Below, in pieces: positions 1-8,800 of a stretch of 20,581 bases of DNA. The stretch's first letter is position 1; every line of letters starts with the position of its first letter. Source of the stretch: Pinguiococcus pyrenoidosus (lineage: Eukaryota; Sar; Pinguiophyceae; Pinguiochrysidales; Pinguiochrysidaceae). The position numbers and the translations under genes are program-made. The notes below the pieces were generated by a model. The model had not been told where the DNA came from. It made no database searches and saw only the letters and a program-made list of their open reading frames with translations. Location: contig JAAMXY010000278.1 in the NCBI GenBank assembly GCA_019677205.1, forward strand, positions 1-20,581, in the 5' to 3' direction.

Positions 1-101
1 TGGAGATCTTCGCCGACTCGCCCGACTTGGCAGTTGAAGAGAAAGTGCAGCTCGCCCTGGACGGCCTGTTGGACCTTCACTTCCGCAGCTGCCAGAAATG
101 A
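1..101 (+). CDS. 3' end of an unidentified protein gene (partial)
   Basis: The frame beginning at base 3 is open from the window edge to TGA at 99-101 and encodes 32 residues: Glu-Ile-Phe-Ala-Asp-Ser, then an amphipathic, acidic-hydrophobic stretch ending LLDLHFRSCQK. The composition is typical of a folded protein tail, and the frame closes just before a tandem repeat and a convergent gene, as expected for a gene end. The upstream part is outside the window, so no family can be named. A 3' splice site is possible near 28-32 (ttggcag), in which case only the bases after it are the last exon. Confidence 0.45.
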   Translation, partial: EIFADSPDLAVEEKVQLALDGLLDLHFRSCQK

Positions 102-112
102 CGTCGCGCCGT

Positions 113-208
113 GTGGGCAACGCGAAGACGGGCCGCGTGGGCAATGCGAAGACGGGCCGCGTGGGCAACATGAAGATAAGCCGCTTGGGCACCGCGAAGA
201 CTGGCCGC
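113..208. repeat. 24-bp tandem repeat, four copies
   Basis: Four head-to-tail units of 24 bp at 113-136, 137-160, 161-184 and 185-208. The first two differ at one base; the third and fourth have drifted by several bases. The unit begins GTGGGCAACGCGAAGACG. The array fills most of the 136-bp gap between the stop of the + strand gene (99-101) and the stop of the minus-strand gene (238-240), so it lies in the 3' flanks or UTRs of a convergent pair. 24 is a multiple of 3 and no stop occurs in some frames, but both flanking genes terminate before reaching it. Confidence 0.9.
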
Positions 209-237
209 GTCTTCTCGACCTGCGGTCAGGCTGCGTG

Positions 238-2067
238 TCAAAGCTGTTCCAAGGCTCTCTGCAGCTTCAGCAGCTCAAAAGGAGTTGTCATCTGGCCCTT
301 CGCCTGACTTTTCAAACGACGAAAGAAGTCCCGAGCTGTCTCCAGCGCGGCTTTTGCGGTCTCGAGATCGTTGTCGTCCGCAATCTTTATTCGCACCAAT
401 CTTCGAACGGAATCAGCGCCCTTCACCAGTTGCTGCGCCTCCGTCTCGCTCATATTCTCCCTTATAATGGTGGGGGCGTCGAGGAGCAGCTCCGTCCCCA
501 TTTCGTGGGCTCCTGCCTGTTCCCGGACGCTGGTGTTCGTGTCGTACGGAAGCAGCCATCTGCTCAGGTAGCCCCGTAGCACGCCAATTTCCCCAGCCTT
601 CCTCTCGAGCTCATCGCAGAAGCGAATGCCGGCCTCGGCGGCGCTCAGCGTGTTGCTCACGTCGGCATCGGACTGGATGGGCTGCCTGAGCAAGAACTCC
701 ACTTCTGCCCATTTTCTCTCCGTGGTAACGGACAATGGCCGACGAAGCGGTACTTCTGCCTCCGGCGCGTCGTCAAAGTCTGAGATTCTACAAGACTGGG
801 CCTGGGCCTGCATCTGGGCCTGGGCTTGGGCTTGGGCGTCCAGTTGCGACGGTGAATTGTAGGAGCTCCGCGGCGGGCGAGCGCTCGGATGCTGCGCCAG
901 TTCCTGGGCTGCGGCAGCACTTCGCCTCTCGTTGGACGCCTTCAGCGACGCCCGCCTTCTGCTGGGATCCATCGGATGCATACTCGAGTCCAAGGTCGTC
1001 AAGGACTGTGACAGCGTCAGAGAACCAAGGTCCGCCCCAGATTGATGGTCGAGAGCTTGCGCTTGCGAAGCCGGAAGTGCGCCAAGGCCGGATGCAGCGT
1101 GTGCTCCGGACGGTTGGCGGTTGTCGTTGACGTGCTCTTGAGAAACGCCGCCGGCGGAGCTTGCAGGTCCGTCCCCACCGGACCCTGACTGTTCTACTGC
1201 ATCCAGATGAGCGAGAGCCTTCTGCAGCTCCGCCACTTCCCGTTCCAAACGAAGATTCTCAAGGGCGATCTTCGTTCGCATTTGGCTCTGCTTGGCGTAG
1301 TCGGATATGATGCTCACTTCAGACACGCTTGCTCCCGATCTGCCCAGGAGATCATCCGCCCAAGGCAGGCCGGAGAGGCTCTTGCCAAGGTCCACTGTGG
1401 CCTCCAGTACATCTTCGTCGAAGTTGTCTCGAATGGCCACGGAGTCTCCCAGGGAGTCCAGCTCCGACCCGTCTTTCTCGTCCTTGGAAGAGTCCAGCTC
1501 CGACCCGTCTTTCTCGTCCTTGGAAGAGTCCAGCTCCGACCCGTCTTTCTCGTTCTTGGAAGAGCCCTGCTCTGTCTCTGGAGACGCAGGCACCTCGGTG
1601 CCATGGTCGTCATGATCCGACGTATCTACGGACTCCGGGTGATCCAGCGGCGACGCCGGCTGGGACGGAGACTCGGCTCCGTTTCCAGCTTCCCTTTCGT
1701 CTGTCGACTGCGCGGCACGCCGCACTCGAATGATCCTTCCAGAGCTCGTTCGGGTTTCTAGCAGATCCAGACTCACCAGGGACTGCTCGGAGTGGTCGAG
1801 AGAGGCCTCGTCAGCCGCACGCGCGCGCTCTTTCGTGCGCACCAAGATAGCTTTCTTCTCCGCGCCACGGTCCGGAAGCTTTCTGGGAGGCTTGGCGGTG
1901 ATGGGCACGCTGGTTCGAGTCTCGGCACCGCGAAGGGCCTCCACAGGCACGCGCGCGTCCGGAGGCTGCGAACAGAGGCGCGTTAGCGCCGAATTCTGCT
2001 GCGAAGCTCAGCAGCTTTGTACCTTTTGCGCCGGCGGGCGCGGAGTGGTGCTTCCACCGGCCCCCAT
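238..2067 (-). CDS. Low-complexity coiled-coil protein of unknown family, two exons, 590 aa
   Basis: Exon 1 is 2067-2023 (15 codons, ATG at 2067-2065); exon 2 is 1965-238 with TGA at 240-238. The 57-nt intron (2022-1966) has donor gtacaa, a CTAAC branch-like element and a pyrimidine tract before the cag acceptor. Without it the long frame has no ATG near its 5' end, which is why I chose this start. The protein is rich in Ser, Ala, Glu and Gln. Residues about 150-185 hold three copies of a 12-residue acidic repeat (SSKDEKDGSELD), about 228-272 form a likely coiled coil (ENLRLEREVAELQKALAHLD), a QAQAQAQMQAQAQ run follows, and the last ~150 residues are helical and charged. No signal peptide or membrane segment is visible. 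I do not recognise a family; a scaffold-like role would be a guess. It is convergent with the gene ending at 101 and divergent from the one at 2551. Confidence 0.75.
1454..1561. repeat. 36-bp coding tandem repeat, three copies
   Basis: Units at 1454-1489, 1490-1525 and 1526-1561 are nearly identical (one visible change, tcgtcctt to tcgttctt, in the third). On the minus strand they encode three successive copies of an acidic 12-residue unit with core DEKDGSELD. The near identity at DNA level points to recent duplication or ongoing slippage or unequal exchange, so copy number may vary between strains. Confidence 0.9.
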
Positions 2068-2550
2068 CTCTGGTTTCAGCGCTGCAGAAGCATCTCGCGC
2101 CTCATCCAGCGCAGAAGCACATTGAAGAACGGCGAGAAGCGAGGTGCTGCCGCCATGAGAGGCGCAGCGCGGACTCAAAACTGCGGCGTCAGAGAATGCG
2201 CTTAGAGCACGAAACGAGCATTGCCCTAAATGGTGGGCGAATAAGGGTCCGGGAGATCAACGGTGACCAATGGGGAGCGGTCATGTCCGCATTCTGCCCA
2301 ATGATTCCGGGGAAAGAACATTGAAGTCGACGGGTACTTGGACCGGTATAAGCGCGACACATAGGCATCATAGTGAGGGAGTATCCCAGCAACGATACCT
2401 AGGTATCCAATCCAAGATCGCCGTTTGGAAGGGAAGAGCGCTTTGGCGCCATTTCCCCCGTTCGAATTGGAGCCCCCCGCCGCGTCACGTTTTCGCCGCT
2501 TCTGCAGAGTTCCCCGCCTCTTTATTCCGCAGGACCTTGGAGATTCCAGC
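2068..2550. other. Intergenic region between divergent genes (483 bp)
   Basis: This stretch separates the start of the minus-strand unknown gene (2067) from the start of the + strand coiled-coil gene (2551), so it probably carries both promoters. A TATA-like string (ggtataagc) occurs at 2345-2353, about 200 bp before the + strand ATG; its role is not established. A pyrimidine-rich tract ending in ccgcag lies at about 2513-2531, directly before the leader of the + strand gene. It could be a 3' splice site of a 5'-UTR intron or of a trans-spliced leader. I see no convincing coding exon here. Confidence 0.5.
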
Positions 2551-3646
2551 ATGTACTGCTTGCGACTTGTTTCCGTCGGGCTCGTTGCCGCGCTCGCGCT
2601 GGGCGCGCGCACGTACCCGCTGGAGGAGTTCCACGTTCCCTCGACGCAGCCCGAGCCGATCGAGGCCCCAGCGCCTTGGGGTGCTGTGGTCAGCGCCTGC
2701 AGCGGCTTTGTGTCCGCGGTGGCCCTTCAGCACATCGGGCGCGCGGTCTTCGGCCGCACGGAGCGCGTCAAGCGCGAGATCAACAACGCGGAGCTCCTCC
2801 GACTTCAAGAGCTCGTGCAGAGCTGGGAGAAGCGCAGCGTCGAGGTCGAGAGCAACGCGCACGAGAACGTGCGGCTGGCCCAGCTCGAGCGCGACGGTGC
2901 TGTGCAAGCGGTCGCAAAGCTGGAAGCACGGTTGGCCGAGCTCGACGCGGAGCTCCGCGAAGTCCGATCCGAGGTGGATCAGCGGGAGCGCACGCACGGG
3001 CACTCGCTTCAGGATGCGCTGACGAGGCAAAAGTCTGAGTTGGAGACGAAGCATTCAAAAGAGGTCTGCAATCCTGCAGCGTCGGCGCTTCGCAGGCCAC
3101 CACGTTGATGCGGTACGCCCGTGGTTCCCTGACGCCTTCATCCGCCGCCGTGCTAGGTTAGCGATCTGAAGATGGCAGCTGCCAGAGACATCGACTCTGC
3201 GCAGCAGCGAGTGCACGACGAGATGCGGAGCGAGGTCGAGGTATGGGCTCTGGCCGAGGCTGGCAAGGAGAGAACGCGACGCATGAGAAGTTGTAGCTGA
3301 CGCGCCTCTTTTGCAGAACCTCCGCGACAGTCTTCAGGAACGCGACCAGCGCATTCACTCGTTGGAAGTGGAGCTAATTTCCTTGCAAGACATGATTGAC
3401 ATGCTGCAGAAGAGCGAAGAGCACGCCAAGACGCAGCTGAGGGCCGCGGAAGAGAAGATGCAAAGGTCAGAATCCCGGGGTGTGCGCTTTCTCGCACGCT
3501 TCGTTCGGAACCACCCATTGACCCCTGTCGTTCAACGCATCAGGGACATGCAGGAGTTGCGGAAACGCATGGAAGAGCGCATGATGGAAGAGATGAAGCA
3601 TCTGCGGACGGAGGCCCTTCCCCTCAAGTTGTCCAAACAGGGTTAG
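2551..3646 (+). CDS. Signal-peptide-bearing coiled-coil protein, three or four exons
   Basis: Exons: 2551-3063, 3157-3240 and 3317-3646 (TAG 3644-3646). Introns of 93 and 76 nt have gt...ag ends (acceptors tgctag and ttttgcag), and all joins are phase 0. Read this way the protein is 308 aa. A fourth junction is likely: 3466-3543 (78 nt, gtcaga...catcag) is in frame and stop-free, and removing it gives 282 aa while restoring an unbroken heptad pattern (KMQR joined to DMQELRKRMEERMMEEMK). The N-terminus (MYCLRLVSVGLVAALALGA) is a signal peptide or anchor; about 42-62 is a second moderately hydrophobic stretch (WGAVVSACSGFVSAVAL); the rest is charged helix from about residue 70 to the end. Likely entry to the secretory route or a complex plastid, with a structural or tethering role as inference only. 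The start at 2551 was chosen because it is an ATG directly before the hydrophobic leader. No specific family recognised. Confidence 0.75.
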
Positions 3647-3855
3647 TTGGTGCGCGGCCTCGGCAAGCGCTTCCGCATAGAGCTTTTCGGACTTTCTTCT
3701 ATGGGCTCTTTGAGGTCGTGGCGCCGCCTTTGGTCTCGCAGGTGCTCTCGCTCGCCCAAGGTCTGGCCCTGCTCTTCCACATTGATCTTCGACATGATCG
3801 ACGGTATCCACCAAGGCTCGGCTAGCTGCTATTCCTTCCCATCCTTCGTGCACCT

Positions 3856-5556
3856 TCACTCCGACGGACCGAGCTTCTGCACGAGCTTCCCACTGTAGAA
3901 TCTCGCCACGAGGAAGAGTCCGAGGCCCGTCAACCTGCCATTGGCACCCAATTGGTATCTCCTTGGGTGAGAATTCCATCGACCAACGCGACACTTGCAG
4001 ATCGCACCTGAGGGGTGTCCCCAAACCGAGGGCAAGCGGGAGTATGGCCAAGACTACGCTGTTCTGCTTCACGAATCGTGCCCTGCCTAACGCCGCCTGG
4101 CACACCGCGCACCTGCAGGAAGGAGCCGCGGTGTTGAACGAAACGACAGAAGCAAGGAGCGCGCTTCTCGGGGGTCCTCTTTCGTACCACTTGGTGTGTG
4201 ATTCATACATGGAGAGGTACTTCTGCTTCTCCTGCCGGGGCACACTGCGACGTTGGAGGCGATCCTGCATGTCTCCGAAGACGGGTTGCTTCTCCAGATG
4301 CCTCTTCCAGAAGCGTCTCCATTGTGTCGCCCCTGGACAACGCGTAGAAGCTAGTGAGCTCCGCGGTTCCATGGTCGCGAGCTGCAGAAGGATGTGCGGC
4401 GTTACCCAGATCCGAAGTCGTCAAGACGTTGTACTCATAGCCCCGAGCTGCGCGCCTTTCGCAGTCCTGCAGCCAGGCGTCGGTGTCGATGAAGCGCTGG
4501 CTGAAGATGTGAGTAATCCAGCTGGGGAACGCCTTGATGAAAGACGGCGAGTCGGCGAACACGGGGATGAATAGCCTCGACTGCCCTTCCCGCACGGGGA
4601 TGCACATGAGGTCCAGCCCAGCTGGCCAGTCCTCGTCGCTGCCAGCGGGGCGCTCCTTGAAATAGTAATGGCAGGGCATGGTGAACTCCGCGAAGCCCTC
4701 GCGCGCACGGCCCCGAATGACGTCCGTCCACGACACCCTCAGCGACGTGTTGGTCACCTCCTCCAGCGCCATGGGGATCGGCGATCTAGCGAAGCGAGAT
4801 TCCATTCTTTTTCAGCACGGCCTGGACCAAGCTCAAGTACAGATGCAGTCGAGTCCAGCCATGTCATTTCCCCCCGTACCCATCTGTCCGGACGCCCTGA
4901 AGGCCATGGTGAGCGAAGGGAATGTGCGCCGGGTCCATGAAGTTCTCCACCAGGAAGTCCCAGGAGTACGGCAGCTCTCGCACGTAGCTCGCCGTCGTCG
5001 TCCGGAACTTTCCCGACAAGCGATCAGGATGGCTCTCCGCCGCGTCAGAGAGCCGCTGCAGCTCCGAGAAGCTCGGCAGCGCCGTCCAGGGATCTCCGCC
5101 TTGGCGCTCGTCCGACTCGGTTGGCAGGAACGACCACAGCAGATCTCCGGTCACCACTGTCGGGAATGCGCGCGCTCCGGGCGCTTTCGCTTCCAGTCTC
5201 TCCGCCTCGGGAGCCTGCGGAATCTTGGTACAGGCGCCGTGCGGCGCGAACTGCCAGCCGTGGTACGGGCACTCCACGCAGCCGTTCTCGGCCACGCGGC
5301 CCTCGCTGAGCGGCGCCAGGCGGTGCGGACACGCGTCGGTCATCACGCTGAAGTCTCCGCCTTCCGGACGCCACACCACGTAGGTGTCACCGGCCAGTTC
5401 CACCTGGCGCGGCTGCACTGCGGCCGTGGACTCCCGCTTGACGCCCATGGCCAGCAGTGACGCCACGGGGAACCAGTAGCCCTGGAACGCGACGCCCTGC
5501 CACGAGCACTGCAGCAGCGCTGCCAGAAGCAGCACCGCCTTGCGGACAGCTGGCAT
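3856..5556 (-). CDS. Rieske-type pheophorbide a oxygenase/TIC55-like protein, five exons, 461 aa
   Basis: Exons on the minus strand: 5556-4880, 4785-4406, 4332-4188, 4112-4008 and 3934-3856 (TGA 3858-3856). Introns are 94, 73, 75 and 73 nt, all GT-AG, and the joined phases give 462 codons exactly. Residues 1-24 form a signal peptide (AVLLLAALL core) ending GVAF, like the Ala-Phe cleavage motif of complex-plastid precursors. The Rieske 2Fe-2S ligands are C76-x-H78 and C96-x2-H99 (CPHRLAPLSEG and CPYHGW). The mononuclear iron site is N205-x2-D208-x2-H211-x4-H216 (NFMDPAHIPFAHH). Near the C-terminus HTKWCAVC (C402, C405) matches the CxxC seen in PAO, TIC55 and PTC52, followed by two hydrophobic helices (about 419-433 and 437-450). 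Known relatives oxygenate chlorophyll breakdown products or related tetrapyrroles in plastid membranes, with electrons from ferredoxin; which substrate applies here is unknown. The mature part begins almost directly after the signal peptide, an unusually short presequence. Confidence 0.9.
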
Positions 5557-5804
5557 GGCCTGCGACTGAGAGCGAGAGGGACGGGCCTTCTCGTCCGATT
5601 TTTTTTGGCGGGAACCCCTGGATCTACCGGTTCGCCGTTTCCATCAAATAAAAATTTCCCTCATATTCTGAGTTTTCTTCCGTAGCAAAACCCCCCATTT
5701 CAGTATTGGGAAACCTCAACTTCGCGCCCGGTCGTCAGCTGACGTCCGCCGCGTCTTTCAAGCGGCGCTGTGCGCCTCTCCTTTTCGCCAGCGCTGTTCC
5801 CCAG
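5557..5804. other. Intergenic region upstream of the Rieske gene (248 bp)
   Basis: This gap lies between the stop of the large EGF gene and the start of the Rieske gene, both on the minus strand. It therefore has to hold the 3' end signal of the former and the promoter of the latter. It contains an AT-rich patch (about 5640-5670) and the E2F-like site listed separately. No coding exon is seen. Confidence 0.5.
5599..5614 (-). promoter_or_regulatory. E2F-like site upstream of the Rieske oxygenase
   Basis: On the minus strand the sequence reads TTCCCGCCAAAAAAAA, ending 43 bp before the ATG at 5556. It matches the core of the E2F/DP consensus (TTTSSCGC, also written TTCCCGCCAAA). E2F sites in algae and plants mark cell-cycle-linked genes. 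A single match in a GC-rich genome is weak evidence, and no TATA element is evident beside it. Confidence 0.25.
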
Positions 5805-8800
5805 TCACGCGTGGCCGAAGGCTCCAACCTCGTTGCGGCGCCGCTGCTCCTGGCTGTCCTGGGCTCTCTGGCGCGCTCGGCGCCGGTGGATCTTGGCGAG
5901 CGCGTAGGAGCGCCGCAGGCGCCGGCGGATGATGAAGTAGGCCAGCAGCAGCACGAAGAAGCCGATGACGCCCAGCGCCAGGTACAGGGTGGAGTTCCTC
6001 TGTGCGTCCGTGGGGATGTAGATCCTCAGGTGGCACGTGCTGAAGTGCTCCAAGTCGTCCACGTGGCCCTCGTAGCCGTCTCGGCAGTCGCGCGTGCCGA
6101 AGGTCATCTGCGGCTCCGGCAGCACATTGCGCACCTGGTTCCAGCCGATGTCGGACCAGGGCCCCAAGCAGGCGTCCGACGCGCCCTCGCTGGCCGCGCA
6201 CTCGGCCTGGTCGTAGGCGGCCTTGCACAGGCAGGTACACCTGTTGGGAGCGGTGCAGTTCCCCCGCGCGTAGCTCACGCCGTCGATGATGTCTTCGTCG
6301 AGGCGATAGATCGCGCTGATGGCGCACGGGTCCCGCTCGAACTCGTGCACGAGCTGCTCGTCCCACGTGCCCAGTTGGTATCGGGTCAGCCTGTCCGCCA
6401 CCGCTTCGCAAACCGGCGTGCGGCAATCGTAGCCCGTCCAGCCGGGAGCGCAGCTGCACACGTCCGGGGCCGTGCAGTAGCCGTCGTTGGCGCAGCGGAA
6501 GCAGCCCTCTCCCGACGGCGCCTGCGCCAGATCCGTGCAGAAGGGGTCGTAGTAGCCTTGCACGCAGATGGGCATGCTGCAGTCCGTGCCGGCCCAGCCC
6601 GTGTCCCCGCGCTCGGCCTCCGGATACTCCAAGTACAGGAGGCTGTCGGTGGTGGTGCAGGCGCAGTCGTCGCGGTTGGCGCAGATTCCGTTGATGCAGC
6701 CGTGCACCGAGCCATCGGGACGTAGATGCCGGCACAGAGGCGTGTTGCAGTCGAAGCCTTCGTAGCCGTCCGTGCACGTGCAACGATCCGGACCAAGGCA
6801 GCTGGCACGATTGAAGCACGCGTACACGCCTTCTCCCGGGATGGGCCCATGCTGGATCACCGAGAAGTCGTTCACCAACTCCACGGTGGAGTAGTTCGGA
6901 GAGTTCGTCCGCACGTGGCGGCCCATCTCCAGTCCGTAGACCGAGCCGACTCCCGTGGCGTTCGCCAGACCGGCGGTGTCCAGGTAGTCGCCCTGGGTCC
7001 ACCGGAGGACGTTGCAGAGAAAGCGATTGGAAGTGCGATTGAACAGCCCGTTGTTGCTGGAGTGCTGCGCGGCTTCATCCACGTAGTACGGGAATGGGTC
7101 ATGCTCCTCTCCGCACAGGTTGGGACTCCGCACCGCCTCGGGATCGGTGGGATCCACCGCTGGCAGGAACTCGTCGTTCACGTCCTCAGCGCTGTCGTAG
7201 ACGAACTCCAGGTCTGCCCCGGGCGCACACGTGTACGAGTGCGCGTCGATGCGGGGATCGACGCACCTGAAGCACCGGTACCCCCCCGGCAGGTCGTCGC
7301 GCCGCACGCAGCAGCCGGTGTCCAGCGGGTCGAAGCCGCAGCCGGTCTGGAAGCTTCGCCCGTCGTTCTGGGTCACCATCTCGTCGTACTCGGGACATCG
7401 CACCGAGTCGCACTCGAGCGTCCCGTCCTTTCCCTGCCCCCCCAGCGGCGTTGGGTCGGACGCGACATTCAGCAGGAAGACTTCTGCCTGGACGCAGATG
7501 GGCGTACTGCAATCATATCCCGTCCAACCCGTCAGCTGGGGATCGCCGGCTGGATCGCGAAAGTTCGGTCGCCCGTCGCCAACGCGGCCGTCCCTCCACT
7601 CGGAGTCAAACTGCACACACTGGCAGGTATCAGGCGCGATGCACCTCCCTCCGTTGTTGCAGTCCTGCGCGCACACCGGCACGCTGCAGTCAGCGCCGTC
7701 CCATCCCCTCTCGCAGGTGCAGGTGTTCGGCAAGGTGCAGTTGCCGTTGTGAAGACACGCCTGGGCGCAGGTTGGGATCGAGCAGTCATGCCCCGTCCAC
7801 CCCGGTGCGCAGCTACACGTGTTCGGAGCGATGCAGGTGCCGTTGTTGTAGCATCCGCGAAGCACGTGATCGACGCAGCTTCCGCCTTCCTGGAACCACC
7901 TGCCTCGGGAATCCACGCGGTAGATGCTCCGCTCCTCCCTGGCGCGGTAGGCCAGGTCCGTGTCTTGGACAGCCACGTGGAAGAGCTGGCTCTCGAGGTC
8001 CAGCTCCTTCTCGGGTGCGTTCGGACACGTGCGCTGCAACTCCGTGATGCAAGCCCCTCTCGTCCACGAGACGCCCGTGGCGCTCCAGTCGCCATCGATT
8101 CTCCAGCCCTGATCGGTGTACAAGAAGGTGTGGCCCGAGGAAGGGAACTTGAGGTCCAGCCGCTGGCTTTTCGAGTACGTCGGCGTGAACCCCATGCCAA
8201 GCCAGTGCGTGTAGTTGTGACCGTCGAGCTCCGTCTTCCGGTCCATGTACCGCGAGTAGTAGTTCGGATGGTCGAACAGGTAGTCCGCGCTCTCCCACTC
8301 CGTGACCGAGCGAATGGAGCAGTAGTACCCCCCTTGGCCAGCGCCGTCCAGCCTCAGGTACCGCAGGCCGCCCTCGATCGGCGTCGAGACCTGCAGCGTG
8401 TCTGCATCTAGGAACGCCTCCACCGTCACCTGGTAGCTGGGGTTGCTGTACTCCCAATCCAGGCGATACGAGTTGTTGCCGAGGAAGGGCTCGAAGACGC
8501 TGAGCTCCGTTTGCGACTTCAGCCCCGACACGTACGTCGTCTGCTCGGGCACGTAGTAGCCTTGCTCGCAGACCGGCGTCCGGCAGTCGAAGCCGATGTA
8601 GCCGGGCGCACAAGCGCAGACGTCCGGACTGACGCATTCCCCGCCGTTGGCGCAAAGGTATCGCCCTTCTCCGACCATGAACAGGGACACGTTCGCCACC
8701 TGGCGGTCCGACGAGGTGGTGAACGGCGGCGTCCTTCCATCCGCCGGGGCATCATAGCCGCGCCACGGATGGTCCGCATCCCAGCCGTAGGGGAGCCGGG

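Noticed and set aside
113-208. CRISPR-like array
   Set aside because: Units abut directly with no unique spacers, and the context is eukaryotic with spliced genes.
1911-1923. tRNA B-box-like string (ggttcgagtctc)
   Set aside because: It lies inside the coding exon of the minus-strand gene, and no A box or cloverleaf arms could be paired around it.
3467-4372. 301-codon minus-strand frame read as a single exon
   Set aside because: Only parts of it are exons of the Rieske gene. Two introns (4113-4187 and 3935-4007) must be removed, and the true end is at 3856 in another frame; the rest is noncoding or antisense to the coiled-coil gene.
4678-5460. 260-codon + strand frame
   Set aside because: Antisense to Rieske exon 1, which carries all iron and 2Fe-2S ligands on the minus strand.
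6726-8411. 561-codon + strand open frame
   Set aside because: Antisense shadow of the EGF region, with Val/Arg/Ala-rich composition and no motif.
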